From Anabaena azotica FACHB-119 (GTDB lineage: Bacteria > Cyanobacteriota > Cyanobacteriia > Cyanobacteriales > Nostocaceae): DNA of 64,000 nt. The stretch is taken from NCBI RefSeq assembly GCF_014697625.1, contig NZ_JACJSG010000036.1, positions 1 to 64,000 of the forward strand. The letters are read 5' to 3'. Positions 50,752 to 58,445 of the stretch are shown piece after piece; position 1 is the stretch's first letter; each line of letters begins with the position of its first letter. Below the pieces are notes generated by a model. The model had not been told where the DNA came from. It searched no databases and worked only from the letters and a program-made list of their open reading frames with translations. A program made the translations under genes and the position numbers.

Positions 50752-50889
50752 ATGGAAGCAGCACTCTTACTCGCAAAATTGCCTGAAGCTTACCAAATTT
50801 TCGACCCCTTGGTAGATGTTCTCCCTGTAATTCCCGTTTTCTTTTTATTGCTTGCTTTCGTATGGCAAGCTGCTGTTGGATTTAGGTAA
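50752..50889 (+). CDS. psbK: Photosystem II protein K
   Basis: This 45-residue single-helix subunit of photosystem II is bound near CP43. The translation begins [20 protein letters not shown] and ends [11 protein letters not shown], matching mature PsbK with a short N-terminal presequence. It lies downstream of tgt, a linkage known in other cyanobacteria, and is followed by a strong terminator. Confidence 0.97.
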
Positions 50890-50910
50890 GTTAAGCTTTA
50901 ACCAATCATT

Positions 50911-50940
50911 AGGACAGGTGTTTTACCTGTCCTATTTTTT
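50911..50940 (+). terminator. Rho-independent terminator of psbK
   Basis: AGGACAGGT-GTTT-ACCTGTCCT is a perfect stem followed by ATTTTTT. It lies 21 bp after the psbK stop codon. Confidence 0.92.
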
Positions 50941-51050
50941 ATGTTTCTGCTCTGTTGATAATTCTTAATTTTTTGTAATAATTTGCATAAATTCAGTAAT
51001 AATGTGTATATGGCTTGGGTAGCTTGCAGTTAACGAGGAATTAGGCAGTT

Positions 51051-51347
51051 ATGGGTAATATCAAATTTGTTAAAGAAAATAAAGAAGTGATAGCGGCGGA
51101 TGGTGCTAATCTGCGCCTGAAAGCAATAGAAAATGGCGTTGACATCTATAAATTTTTTGGCAAATTGACCAATTGTGGTGGCGCAGGTCAGTGTGGGACT
51201 TGTATTGTCGAGATAGTTGAAGGAATTGAAAATCTTTCCACGCCTACCGATGTGGAAAACAGGATGTTGAAGAAAAAGCCAGCAAATTACCGCTTGGCTT
51301 GTCAAACCTTAGTAAATGGCCCCGTCAGCGTAGTTACTAAACCCTAA
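51051..51347 (+). CDS. [2Fe-2S] ferredoxin-like protein
   Basis: This 98-residue ferredoxin carries four cluster ligands C42, C48, C51 and C84 (NCGGAGQCGTC, RLACQT). The C-x5-C-x2-C spacing is adrenodoxin-like, not the plant-type C-x4-C. It is soluble and an electron carrier; the partner is unknown. It is located between psbK and psbM, both photosystem II genes, on the same strand. Confidence 0.92.
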   Translation: MGNIKFVKENKEVIAADGANLRLKAIENGVDIYKFFGKLTNCGGAGQCGTCIVEIVEGIENLSTPTDVENRMLKKKPANYRLACQTLVNGPVSVVTKP

Positions 51348-51447
51348 AGTATTGACGGTTGAGGAAGTAAAAAAAAAGAGCTAACACTGGCATCGTTGAT
51401 GCTATTCTAAAGTTGTTGACTGGAAATTAGAGAGAGGCTTCCTTGCC

Positions 51448-51561
51448 ATGCAAGTTAATGACTTGGGGTTTGTTGCGAGCATTCTGTTCGTGCTAGTCCC
51501 CGCCGTGTTTTTAATTATTCTATATATCCAAACAGCCAGCCGCGAAGGTAAAAAAGATTAG
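51448..51561 (+). CDS. psbM: Photosystem II protein M
   Basis: This 37-residue single-helix subunit lies at the PSII dimer interface. It begins MQVNDLGFVASILFVLVPAV and continues FLIILYIQTASREGKKD, a full-length match to PsbM. AGAGAGG lies upstream of the ATG. The preceding 100 bp should hold its promoter. Confidence 0.96.
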   Translation: MQVNDLGFVASILFVLVPAVFLIILYIQTASREGKKD

Positions 51562-51565
51562 TTAA

Positions 51566-51685
51566 ATCAAGTTCGGCTAATTACTTACGATATGGTTGGT
51601 TTACTCGGTAATAGGTAATAGCTAATTGGTAATTGTTTTCTACCATTACCGATTACCCATTACCAATGACCAACCACAACAAAAT
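51566..51685. repeat. Miniature repeat family F, copy 1
   Basis: ATCAAGTTCGGCTAATTACTTA opens a segment with GGTAATAGGTAATAGCTAATTGGTAATTG facing CCATTACCGATTACCCATTACCAAT. The same unit occurs in reverse orientation at 56943-57056. It starts 5 bp after the psbM stop codon. Confidence 0.8.
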
Positions 51686-51736
51686 GATAAGTTTTTAAAC
51701 GGACATAACATTAATTGCTTTTTCTACAAAATAAGA

Positions 51737-51768
51737 AACCCCTATACCCGATGGTTAAGGGGTTTTTT
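51737..51768 (+). terminator. Rho-independent terminator downstream of psbM
   Basis: AACCCCT...AGGGGTT forms a stem around a 14-base loop and is followed by TTTTTAT. It is the first T-run hairpin after psbM, beyond the family F repeat. Confidence 0.7.
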
Positions 51769-51791
51769 ATTGATCAACCGCTAAAACATTT

Positions 51792-52090
51792 AAGGCTTAC
51801 GCACCAAAGTTATCTGTTGAGACTGGGTGTAAGGGTTTAGCTGACTTTTCACGGGATCTGGAAGACCTCTCTCCAAACCTCTCTCCTACAAGGAGAGAGG
51901 CTTTGATTTCTCCCCCTTCCCTACTAGGGAAGGGGGCTGGGGGGTTAGGTCTGTCGTTAGCTTTTCCACATGACGTGAAAAGTCAGAAGGGTGTAGGGGT
52001 ACAAGGGTTTTGAACACCTACACCCCTATACCCCCATACCCCTATACCCTTGTCCAAACCCTTGATTTTTCGTTTTCATGGGTAAGTCCC
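51792..52090. repeat. Miniature repeat family B, copy 2, interrupted by a family C element
   Basis: AAGGCTTACGCACCAAAGTTATCTG starts the copy and TTTCATGGGTAAGTCCC ends it. The family C element at 51841-51986 splits the GGGTGTAAGGG tract; removing it restores a sequence collinear with 48731-48881. Confidence 0.85.
51841..51986. mobile_element. Miniature inverted-repeat element family C, copy 2
   Basis: Perfect 13-base terminal inverted repeats (CTGACTTTTCACG / CGTGAAAAGTCAG) bound 146 bp. Flanks AAGGGTTTAG and AAGGGTGTAG match at 9 of 10 positions, consistent with a target duplication. The interior is nearly identical to copy 1 at 35622-35768. Confidence 0.9.
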
Positions 52091-52095
52091 AAACA

Positions 52096-52947
52096 TTAAG
52101 CACTTGTCCTTGCTAATAATACGGGACAGGTAGCGTTGATGCGAACATAGTCTGACAGGGAAGCGCCGATGAGTCTGTCGATATCAACGAAACTTTTAGC
52201 CACTGACGGACGGCGATCGGGAGAACCGAGTAATAATAGGTCTACATTCAAATTATCTGCTAGGCGACAGATTTCTTCGCCTGGTTTACCGCTACTGATA
52301 TAACAGCGAGTTTGGACACCATATTTTTGTGCTTCCGCCACTGCTGCTGCTAAGATAGGATTTTTGTCAGGGTTGATTTCTGCCGGTTCTGAGTTTTTAC
52401 CCCGTAAATCTGTAGTGACGTTAGCCAACAATAATTGACTACCGGGAATACCCCGCAGTAAGAACAAAGCCAAATTTAAGCAATGTTTGGCTGCGTCGGA
52501 ATTGTCCATCGCTACCATGACACGCTTAATTCTTTTAACATAGATGTCATCTTTCACCAACAACATGGGGCGAGAAGACAACTGGAAGACATACTGACTC
52601 ACAGAGTTCGATAAAATTGATTGCAGACGCTTGAGTCCCCGTGAACCCATAATAATTAAGTCAGCGTCAATTTCATCCGCTACCTGACAAACCACATCTT
52701 TAGGATCGCCTTGGCGCAAAATTGAAGAAACCTGGCTAGGATCTAAATTCAAAGTTTGAATTGCATTCGCCAGAATTTTGCCGCCTTCCTCCCATTTATC
52801 TGTCATCGCCGATGATGTAGTTTGGGGAGTAACTACGTGCAGAACTGTCACTTTTGCAGATTGGATTGATGGCACTTCTTTTAAAGTTTTGAGCATCTCT
52901 TCTGCGTGTCCCAATCCAGAAACAGCGAGCAAAATCTTTTCTATCAT
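52096..52947 (-). CDS. Tandem universal stress protein
   Basis: This 283-residue protein has two Usp domains. The first contains KILLAVSGLGHAEEML and LIIMGSRGLKRLQSILSNSV (G-x2-G-x9-G/S ATP-binding-like motif). The second contains RVMVAMDNSDAAKHCLNLAL and LLLLGSPDRRPS, with a more degenerate phosphate loop. Nucleotide-dependent stress signalling is inferred. The gene begins with a clear ATG; the 5' neighbour region is AT-rich. Confidence 0.92.
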   Translation of the reverse strand: MIEKILLAVSGLGHAEEMLKTLKEVPSIQSAKVTVLHVVTPQTTSSAMTDKWEEGGKILANAIQTLNLDPSQVSSILRQGDPKDVVCQVADEIDADLIIMGSRGLKRLQSILSNSVSQYVFQLSSRPMLLVKDDIYVKRIKRVMVAMDNSDAAKHCLNLALFLLRGIPGSQLLLANVTTDLRGKNSEPAEINPDKNPILAAAVAEAQKYGVQTRCYISSGKPGEEICRLADNLNVDLLLLGSPDRRPSVAKSFVDIDRLIGASLSDYVRINATCPVLLARTSA

Positions 52948-53056
52948 CGTTAGTTCTTGTTCTTAAGGTTGATTGATTTTTAATTTTTGTTCTAGGTTCG
53001 GATGAATTTTTCATCACGTAGCTCAACAACCTAGTATTTAGGCTAGCACAATTCAA

Positions 53057-53784
53057 ATTTTTAGCTATTAGTAATTAACACTCAAAATCATAAATCTTTT
53101 CAATGTGTTAATCTTTGTTCTCATTTGCTTGTGCTTTGTCGCTCTACTGTTTAACTAGGTTCCGATAATTAAGCTTACTCTCAATATTGCCTGATGCACT
53201 TCACAATTAATGATAATATTTATGATTTTTAACGTATATTAAATATTTTTAATTAGAAAAGGGTTAAGTATTGCAAAGATAAGGCTTTAATGATGCTCCC
53301 TGATAATGAAGCCTCTCATGTATTTACGGAGATGATACCCATATCAATAGATTTCTTTTATATTTAAAATAGACAAAAAGAATTATGATTGTAATAAGTA
53401 GTTTTTAACTGCTGTGTTTTGACTTTAATCAGTAAAGTTAGCTTTTACGAATTTTTATATAGTTAAATGAGACGAATATATAAATTTATGTAAATTAGTT
53501 GAGCTTGTTGGTTAACCAAACTGAGCAGTTTTGGGCAATTAGGCGATCGCTAGATGATAATCAGAGTTAGTATGGAAGCGATCGCCAGAGCATCACTAAT
53601 ATTTGAGGATTTATCGCTGCATCCACTGATTTTCGCCTAATTCGTTAATCATTGCGTAAATCCCGAATCAAATGATAACTCTTCACACATAGCTGTAAAT
53701 ATTCATACTGACGCACAATACTAACAGCCATATTACACAAAGGAACGCAGAGAAATCTCTTTGCGCCCTTTGCGTTTAAAAACC
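53057..53784. other. Long AT-rich intergenic region
   Basis: No gene or RNA is recognised in about 730 bp. Three HIP1-type GCGATCGC sites lie near 53540-53590. The right end has GGAACGCAGAGAAATCTCTTTGCGCCCTTTGCG, an imperfect hairpin related to sequence at 20765-20795, close to the stop of the M3 peptidase gene. Confidence 0.45.
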
Positions 53785-55893
53785 TCAAGCTACATCTGGC
53801 AATAAACCATTATGCTTGAGCAAAGAAACCGTACTCGGTTCCCGTCCCCGGAACTCCTCAAACACCTCCATTGGATGTTTGCTACCACCAAGCGCTAACA
53901 CAGTATCTCGATAACGCCTACCTGTAGCTTTTACAGCCTCCTCATTTTCCAGACCAGCATCTTCAAAAGCCGCAAAAGCATCAGCACTTAATACTTCAGC
54001 CCACTTGTAGCTGTAATATCCCGCCGCATAACCACCTGCAAAGATGTGTCCAAAGGCGCACAAGAAAGAATCCTCCGGTAACGGCGGTAAAACGGTAGTA
54101 TTCTCAGCTACACGATGACGCACATCGGCAGCAGTTTCATTACCACCTGGACGATAACGAGCGTGTAATTCTATATCTACACTACTAAAGTGGAGTTGCC
54201 GTAAGATAGCGCTACCACTCATATAATTACGTGCCGCCAGCAGCTTTTGATAATAATGTTCTGGGAGAGGTTCGCCAGTTTCGTAATGTTTAGCCAAGCT
54301 AAACAAGGTCTGACGCTCATAACACCAGTTTTCCATAAACTGGCTTGGTAGTTCCACAGCATCCCACTCTACATTATTAATGCCTGCGGCCCCGGTGTAG
54401 TTAACCTTGGTGAGCATATGATGTAACCCATGACCAAATTCATGGAATAGGGTTTCCACTTCGTAGAAGGTCATCAAGCTGGGTTTACCATCCACTGGTG
54501 GAGTTTGGTTACATACCAAATACGCCACAGGTAAGCGCACAGAAGTAACACCATTTTCCGTGATTTTGGCACGGTTGATACAGGTATCCATCCATGCACC
54601 GCCACGCTTTTCGGCGGGACGACTGTAGGGGTCGAGGTAGAAATAGGCAATGGGGCTACCGCTTTCATCAGCAATTTGGAAATAACGCACATCCTCATGC
54701 CAGACTGGGGCTTGACCATCGGCTGGGGTGACGGTGATACCAAACAACCGATTTACAAGTCCAAATAAGCCGTCTAGAACTTGGGGTAGGGGGAAGTAAG
54801 GACGCAGTTCTTCGGCGGTGAAGGCAAACTTTTCTTCCCGTTGACGTTCTGCCCAAAAAGGAATATCCCAATGTCGTAATTCTGCGGCTTCTGGCGCACC
54901 TTTGCTAGCAGCAAACGCTTTGAGTGCTTCTAAATCTTTCACGGCTGCGTCGTAACTAGCACTGCGTAATTCTTCTAACAGTGCTTCCACCGCTTCCACA
55001 TTAGAAGCCATTTTACTAGCCAAGCTCAACTCAGCATAATTTGGGAAAGCTAATAAATTCGCTAATTCTTGCCGCAGTTCTAAAATTCGTTCGATGAGTG
55101 GGTTGTTATCTAACTCACCAGATGAGGCGCGGGTAATAAAAGCTTTGTAGAGCTTTTCTCGTAAATCGCGCCTTGTACTATGCTGCATGAAGGGGTTGTA
55201 GCTGGGGATGTCTAGTGTAATGCGCCAAGGGCCATTTTCTGGTGTGGCGTTTTCTTCACCAGCCGCCCTTGCTGCTTGTGCGGCTAAACTAAGTAAACTT
55301 TGGGGTAAGCCGTCGATTTCTGCTTTAGTTGTGAGGGTGAGGCTAAAGGCTGTGGTGGCATCAAGCACATGGTTAGAGAACTTAGTCGAAAGTTCTGCTA
55401 ATTCCATTTGAATGGCATTGAAACGTTCCTTTGCTTCGCCTTGTAAGCCCACACCGGATAGTTCCGCATCCCGAATAGCTGCTTCCACAATTCGCTGTTG
55501 GGCTGAGTCTAAAGTATCCCAACTATCGCTGGCGCGGAGTTGTTTAAAAGCGTTGTAGATGGGTTGGCTTTGTCCCAACTGGTTAATAAACTGTACAACC
55601 CCAGGTTGTACCGCTTCATGGGCTGCACGTAGTTCTGGGCTATTTTTCACACCCATTAAATGGTTCACTATGCCCCAACTCCAAGTCAGCCGTTCGGTTA
55701 ACTTTTCTAGTGGTTCAACTAAGCCCTGCCAAGTAGGCTGTATGTTAGCTTCCAAGGTGGTGAGTTCTTGTTCAAGTTCTGCCAATAGCTGTTGAAAGGC
55801 TAGTTCTACTTGTTCTGGCTGAATTTGGGTGAATGGAGGTAAGCCAGAACCTGTGAGTAAGGGATTATGAGTAATGGTGGTATTTGCACTCAT
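53785..55893 (-). CDS. prlC: M3 family oligopeptidase (oligopeptidase A-like)
   Basis: This 702-residue cytoplasmic zinc metallopeptidase of the thimet/oligopeptidase A family degrades short peptides. The zinc motif is H484-E485-F-G-H488 (LFHEFGHGLHHM), with the third ligand Glu downstream in VEWDAVELPSQFMENW. The segments YFYLDPYSRPAEKRGGAWMD and GYAAGYYSYKWAEVLSADAF are also typical. Length is normal. The start MSANTTITHNPLLTGSGLPPF fits the family. Confidence 0.95.
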   Translation of the reverse strand: MSANTTITHNPLLTGSGLPPFTQIQPEQVELAFQQLLAELEQELTTLEANIQPTWQGLVEPLEKLTERLTWSWGIVNHLMGVKNSPELRAAHEAVQPGVVQFINQLGQSQPIYNAFKQLRASDSWDTLDSAQQRIVEAAIRDAELSGVGLQGEAKERFNAIQMELAELSTKFSNHVLDATTAFSLTLTTKAEIDGLPQSLLSLAAQAARAAGEENATPENGPWRITLDIPSYNPFMQHSTRRDLREKLYKAFITRASSGELDNNPLIERILELRQELANLLAFPNYAELSLASKMASNVEAVEALLEELRSASYDAAVKDLEALKAFAASKGAPEAAELRHWDIPFWAERQREEKFAFTAEELRPYFPLPQVLDGLFGLVNRLFGITVTPADGQAPVWHEDVRYFQIADESGSPIAYFYLDPYSRPAEKRGGAWMDTCINRAKITENGVTSVRLPVAYLVCNQTPPVDGKPSLMTFYEVETLFHEFGHGLHHMLTKVNYTGAAGINNVEWDAVELPSQFMENWCYERQTLFSLAKHYETGEPLPEHYYQKLLAARNYMSGSAILRQLHFSSVDIELHARYRPGGNETAADVRHRVAENTTVLPPLPEDSFLCAFGHIFAGGYAAGYYSYKWAEVLSADAFAAFEDAGLENEEAVKATGRRYRDTVLALGGSKHPMEVFEEFRGREPSTVSLLKHNGLLPDVA

Positions 55894-56066
55894 GGTTAAA
55901 TGTGAGCCGCATGAAATGGGTAACTATATTCTTCTAATGTAGCGATCGCAGCCAGATTTCGGCTTGCCATAATGCCAAAATGCCCAGAAAAATCATCTTA
56001 GTAACTATAAGCACTGAAGCAAAAAATGGTAGGCTCACTGTTGTAGCTGTGTGTAGGAGTTTTCCT

Positions 56067-56876
56067 GTGACTCAAGTTATTCAGGATTTATCAGCACCCG
56101 ACTTAGTGACCACCCTTGAAAACAACATATTTGCAATTTTTACATACTATGCCCAAGCTAACAATACTGAGTTTTACTTTGGCTCTAATATGATTCGTTT
56201 TGTGACTGGGGTAGCTACTCCACTTTTGAATGGTGTTATCCGTACCCAGTTGCAACCACAAGAAATAGATACAACCATTAGGGAAACGCTTGAATACTTT
56301 AGTACCAAGCAACTACCGATGTTATGGTGGACGGGGCCAGCAACTCAACCACCTGATTTGGGTAAGTATTTAGAAGCCCAGGGATTAATTAATGTAGGGA
56401 TATTGTCGGGAATGGCGATTGATTTATCGGTTTTACCGCCAGAAACACCTGTGAAGGCTGATTTCGTGATTACAACCGTTAGTGATCAACAAAGTTTAAA
56501 ATATTGGACAGAAATAGTAGCGATCGCTTTTGAAATTCCTGATACACAATGGGATGCCTTTTATAACTTAGAGTTAAGCCTGGGTTGGGAATCAAAAACA
56601 TTTATCCGCTTTATTGGTTATGACAATGATTTACCCGTCGCCACCTCAGCATTATACTTAGATGGACAGGTAGCTGGGCTTTATTATGTCGCCACACGCC
56701 CAGAAGCACGCAGAAAAGGTTTTGCTAAAGCAATTGTATTAGCTGCACTATACAAAGCCCGGAGTCTGGGATACCTTGTAGCTACATTGCAAGCATCACA
56801 GATGGGAATCAATATATATCGCCAGATAGGATTTCAGGAGTACTTTCCAGTCACAATATATTCGGTAGCAGATTAA
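56067..56876 (+). CDS. GNAT family N-acetyltransferase
   Basis: This protein has 269 residues from the GTG at 56067, which has AGGAG 7 bases upstream; the frame from 55980 is longer but has no Shine-Dalgarno sequence. The C-terminal half has the GNAT acetyl-CoA site (VAGLYYVATRPEARRKGFAK, R/Q-x-x-G-x-A-like) and IYRQIGFQEY. The N-terminal half is a less conserved domain of about 120 residues, as in two-part GNATs. Substrate unknown. Confidence 0.88.
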   Translation: MTQVIQDLSAPDLVTTLENNIFAIFTYYAQANNTEFYFGSNMIRFVTGVATPLLNGVIRTQLQPQEIDTTIRETLEYFSTKQLPMLWWTGPATQPPDLGKYLEAQGLINVGILSGMAIDLSVLPPETPVKADFVITTVSDQQSLKYWTEIVAIAFEIPDTQWDAFYNLELSLGWESKTFIRFIGYDNDLPVATSALYLDGQVAGLYYVATRPEARRKGFAKAIVLAALYKARSLGYLVATLQASQMGINIYRQIGFQEYFPVTIYSVAD

Positions 56877-56942
56877 CAGCACAATATGCAGTGTCAGAAA
56901 TTGGCTTTGTTATATCATGTCCGCTTAAATACTTATCATATA

Positions 56943-57056
56943 TTGGGGGCTGGTAATAGGTAATGGGTAATCGGTAATGGCTCGCAACAATTACCTATTA
57001 GCTATTACCAATTACCGACCAAAACAACCATATTATAAGTAATTAGCCGAACTTGA
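56943..57056. repeat. Miniature repeat family F, copy 2 (inverted)
   Basis: GGTAATAGGTAATGGGTAATCGGTAATGG faces ATTACCTATTAGCTATTACCAATTACC, followed by TAAGTAATTAGCCGAACTTGATA. It is the reverse complement of the copy at 51566-51685. Confidence 0.8.
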
Positions 57057-57069
57057 TATTACGCAAAAG

Positions 57070-57153
57070 TTCAGTTTCGTTACCACAGGATTGAGTTTCG
57101 TTACGAATACAATTGATTTCGTTACCACGCGGTTCAGTTTCGTTACCAAACGA
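57070..57153. repeat. Four tandem 21-bp repeats upstream of acylphosphatase
   Basis: Four consecutive 21-bp units share the core GATTTCGTTACCA / AGTTTCGTTACCA, beginning at 57070, 57091, 57112 and 57133. Two helical turns separate the cores, as in arrays of protein-binding sites. The array lies about 25 bp beyond the stop of the minus-strand acylphosphatase gene, so it is downstream of that gene and downstream of the plus-strand GNAT gene. Confidence 0.75.
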
Positions 57154-57176
57154 AAATTTAGACCATATAGTCAAAT

Positions 57177-57482
57177 TTATTTAACTAACCGCTTGACCTC
57201 AAACCCACGCAAACCTTCCGGTTCTTCATATTCAACCTTGACATCTTGAACCACAGCAGCCGGCGGCCCTACATGACACCAACGTACCATTTCTTCTACA
57301 ATTTCCCGCGCCCCTTCAAAAACTGCTTCTACACGTCCATCGGGAAGATTTCGCACCCAACCAGTTAACCCTAATTGGCTGGCGGTATCAACCGTGGCAT
57401 AGCGATAGCCTACCCCTTGCACTCTCCCAGCAATGAAGACATGAGCGCGAACGAGCTGCGACTGTGGTGTAGAATTTGGCAT
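57177..57482 (-). CDS. acyP: Acylphosphatase
   Basis: This 101-residue small enzyme hydrolyses acyl phosphates such as carbamoyl phosphate. Signature 1 (VFIAGRVQGVGYRYATVDTA, with the catalytic Arg in GYR) and signature 2 (GWVRNLPDGRVEAVFEG, catalytic Asn) are present, so it should be active. The start ATG at 57482 gives a short N-terminal extension compared with the minimal domain. Confidence 0.95.
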   Translation of the reverse strand: MPNSTPQSQLVRAHVFIAGRVQGVGYRYATVDTASQLGLTGWVRNLPDGRVEAVFEGAREIVEEMVRWCHVGPPAAVVQDVKVEYEEPEGLRGFEVKRLVK

Positions 57483-57588
57483 TGACCTATCTATTGTTTA
57501 CGATTACCAGTCTACATTGTTTGTGAATCAAGAACGGATTTTTTCTATTGAAATCTGCTAATTTTAAATTCCCAATTCTGCACTGCTT

Positions 57589-57966
57589 ATGTCTGAACTA
57601 CCACCACTGAATACCGATACTATCTGGGGTATTCTCAACGATCAAATCGATGACGCTACAGTTATGCAATTAGTTTGGTACTATTTGGGCTACCGCTATG
57701 ACTCGGCGACAGCTAAATGGGATAATAGCTCAGTGGCTCCAGAATGGCGAGATGAGTATCCAGAACCGCCAAATTTTCTCGACAGCCGCCCAGCGACGAT
57801 GAAATTAACTCGTTCAATTCCTCAACAATACAAACAAATCACCAAAGAGAAACTTGGTTTTAAGGGTTACAAAATTGGCACTTTTACACCAAGAGAAACT
57901 CGGAGAGCGACTGCTGCTAATTGGTTATTAAGTTATTTGCAGCAAAAAATTGATCAGGGTGCATAA
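57589..57966 (+). CDS. DUF1823 family protein
   Basis: This 125-residue protein is found in cyanobacteria and plants and resembles DUF1823: TIWGILNDQIDDATVMQLVWYYLGYRYD and PEPPNFLDSRPATMKLTRSIP. It is soluble and helical. Function is unknown. A terminator hairpin follows the stop codon. Confidence 0.85.
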   Translation: MSELPPLNTDTIWGILNDQIDDATVMQLVWYYLGYRYDSATAKWDNSSVAPEWRDEYPEPPNFLDSRPATMKLTRSIPQQYKQITKEKLGFKGYKIGTFTPRETRRATAANWLLSYLQQKIDQGA

Positions 57967-57985
57967 TTGTTGGTAATAGCGATAT

Positions 57986-58012
57986 GCTAGGTATCCATTA
58001 CCTAGCTTTTTT
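57986..58012 (+). terminator. Rho-independent terminator of the DUF1823 gene
   Basis: GCTAGGTA-TCCAT-TACCTAGC is a perfect 8-bp stem followed by TTTTTT. It lies 20 bp after the stop codon. Confidence 0.92.
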
Positions 58013-58445
58013 ACTGTTTATTACCACAGAGACACAAAGGCACAGAGAAAAAATATTTAGATTTTTATTCTATTTTAAAAGTATTATAGCAGATGGTAGG
58101 CAATGCCCAACCTCAGTTTAAACTGCTTCTTGAATAAGAAAAATATTGTTGATATAAGACATTGGTATATATTCGATTAATAACATCATATTTAATGTTA
58201 GGTATTGAGTTTTTGGTAAAAATTGATTATTTGAGATTATCTATCTAATGATAGTAGACAATACAAAACAGTTGAAACATCAGCTTTGAGAGAAATTGAT
58301 TACCAATAAATAAACTATTGATATATGTAAGCATACATCTCTTGATAGAGGAAGAGTTGCATAATTATTTCCGATGACCGATTTGCAAATTGATTAATAA
58401 TTTAGAAAATATTTAATATCCGCATTATATATTTTACATAATTTT
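58013..58445. other. AT-rich region upstream of the GH13 gene
   Basis: No gene is visible. The fragment ACCACAGAGACACAAAGGCACAGAG (58022-58046) is a common dispersed word in these genomes. The remainder is AT-rich and must include the GH13 promoter. Confidence 0.4.
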
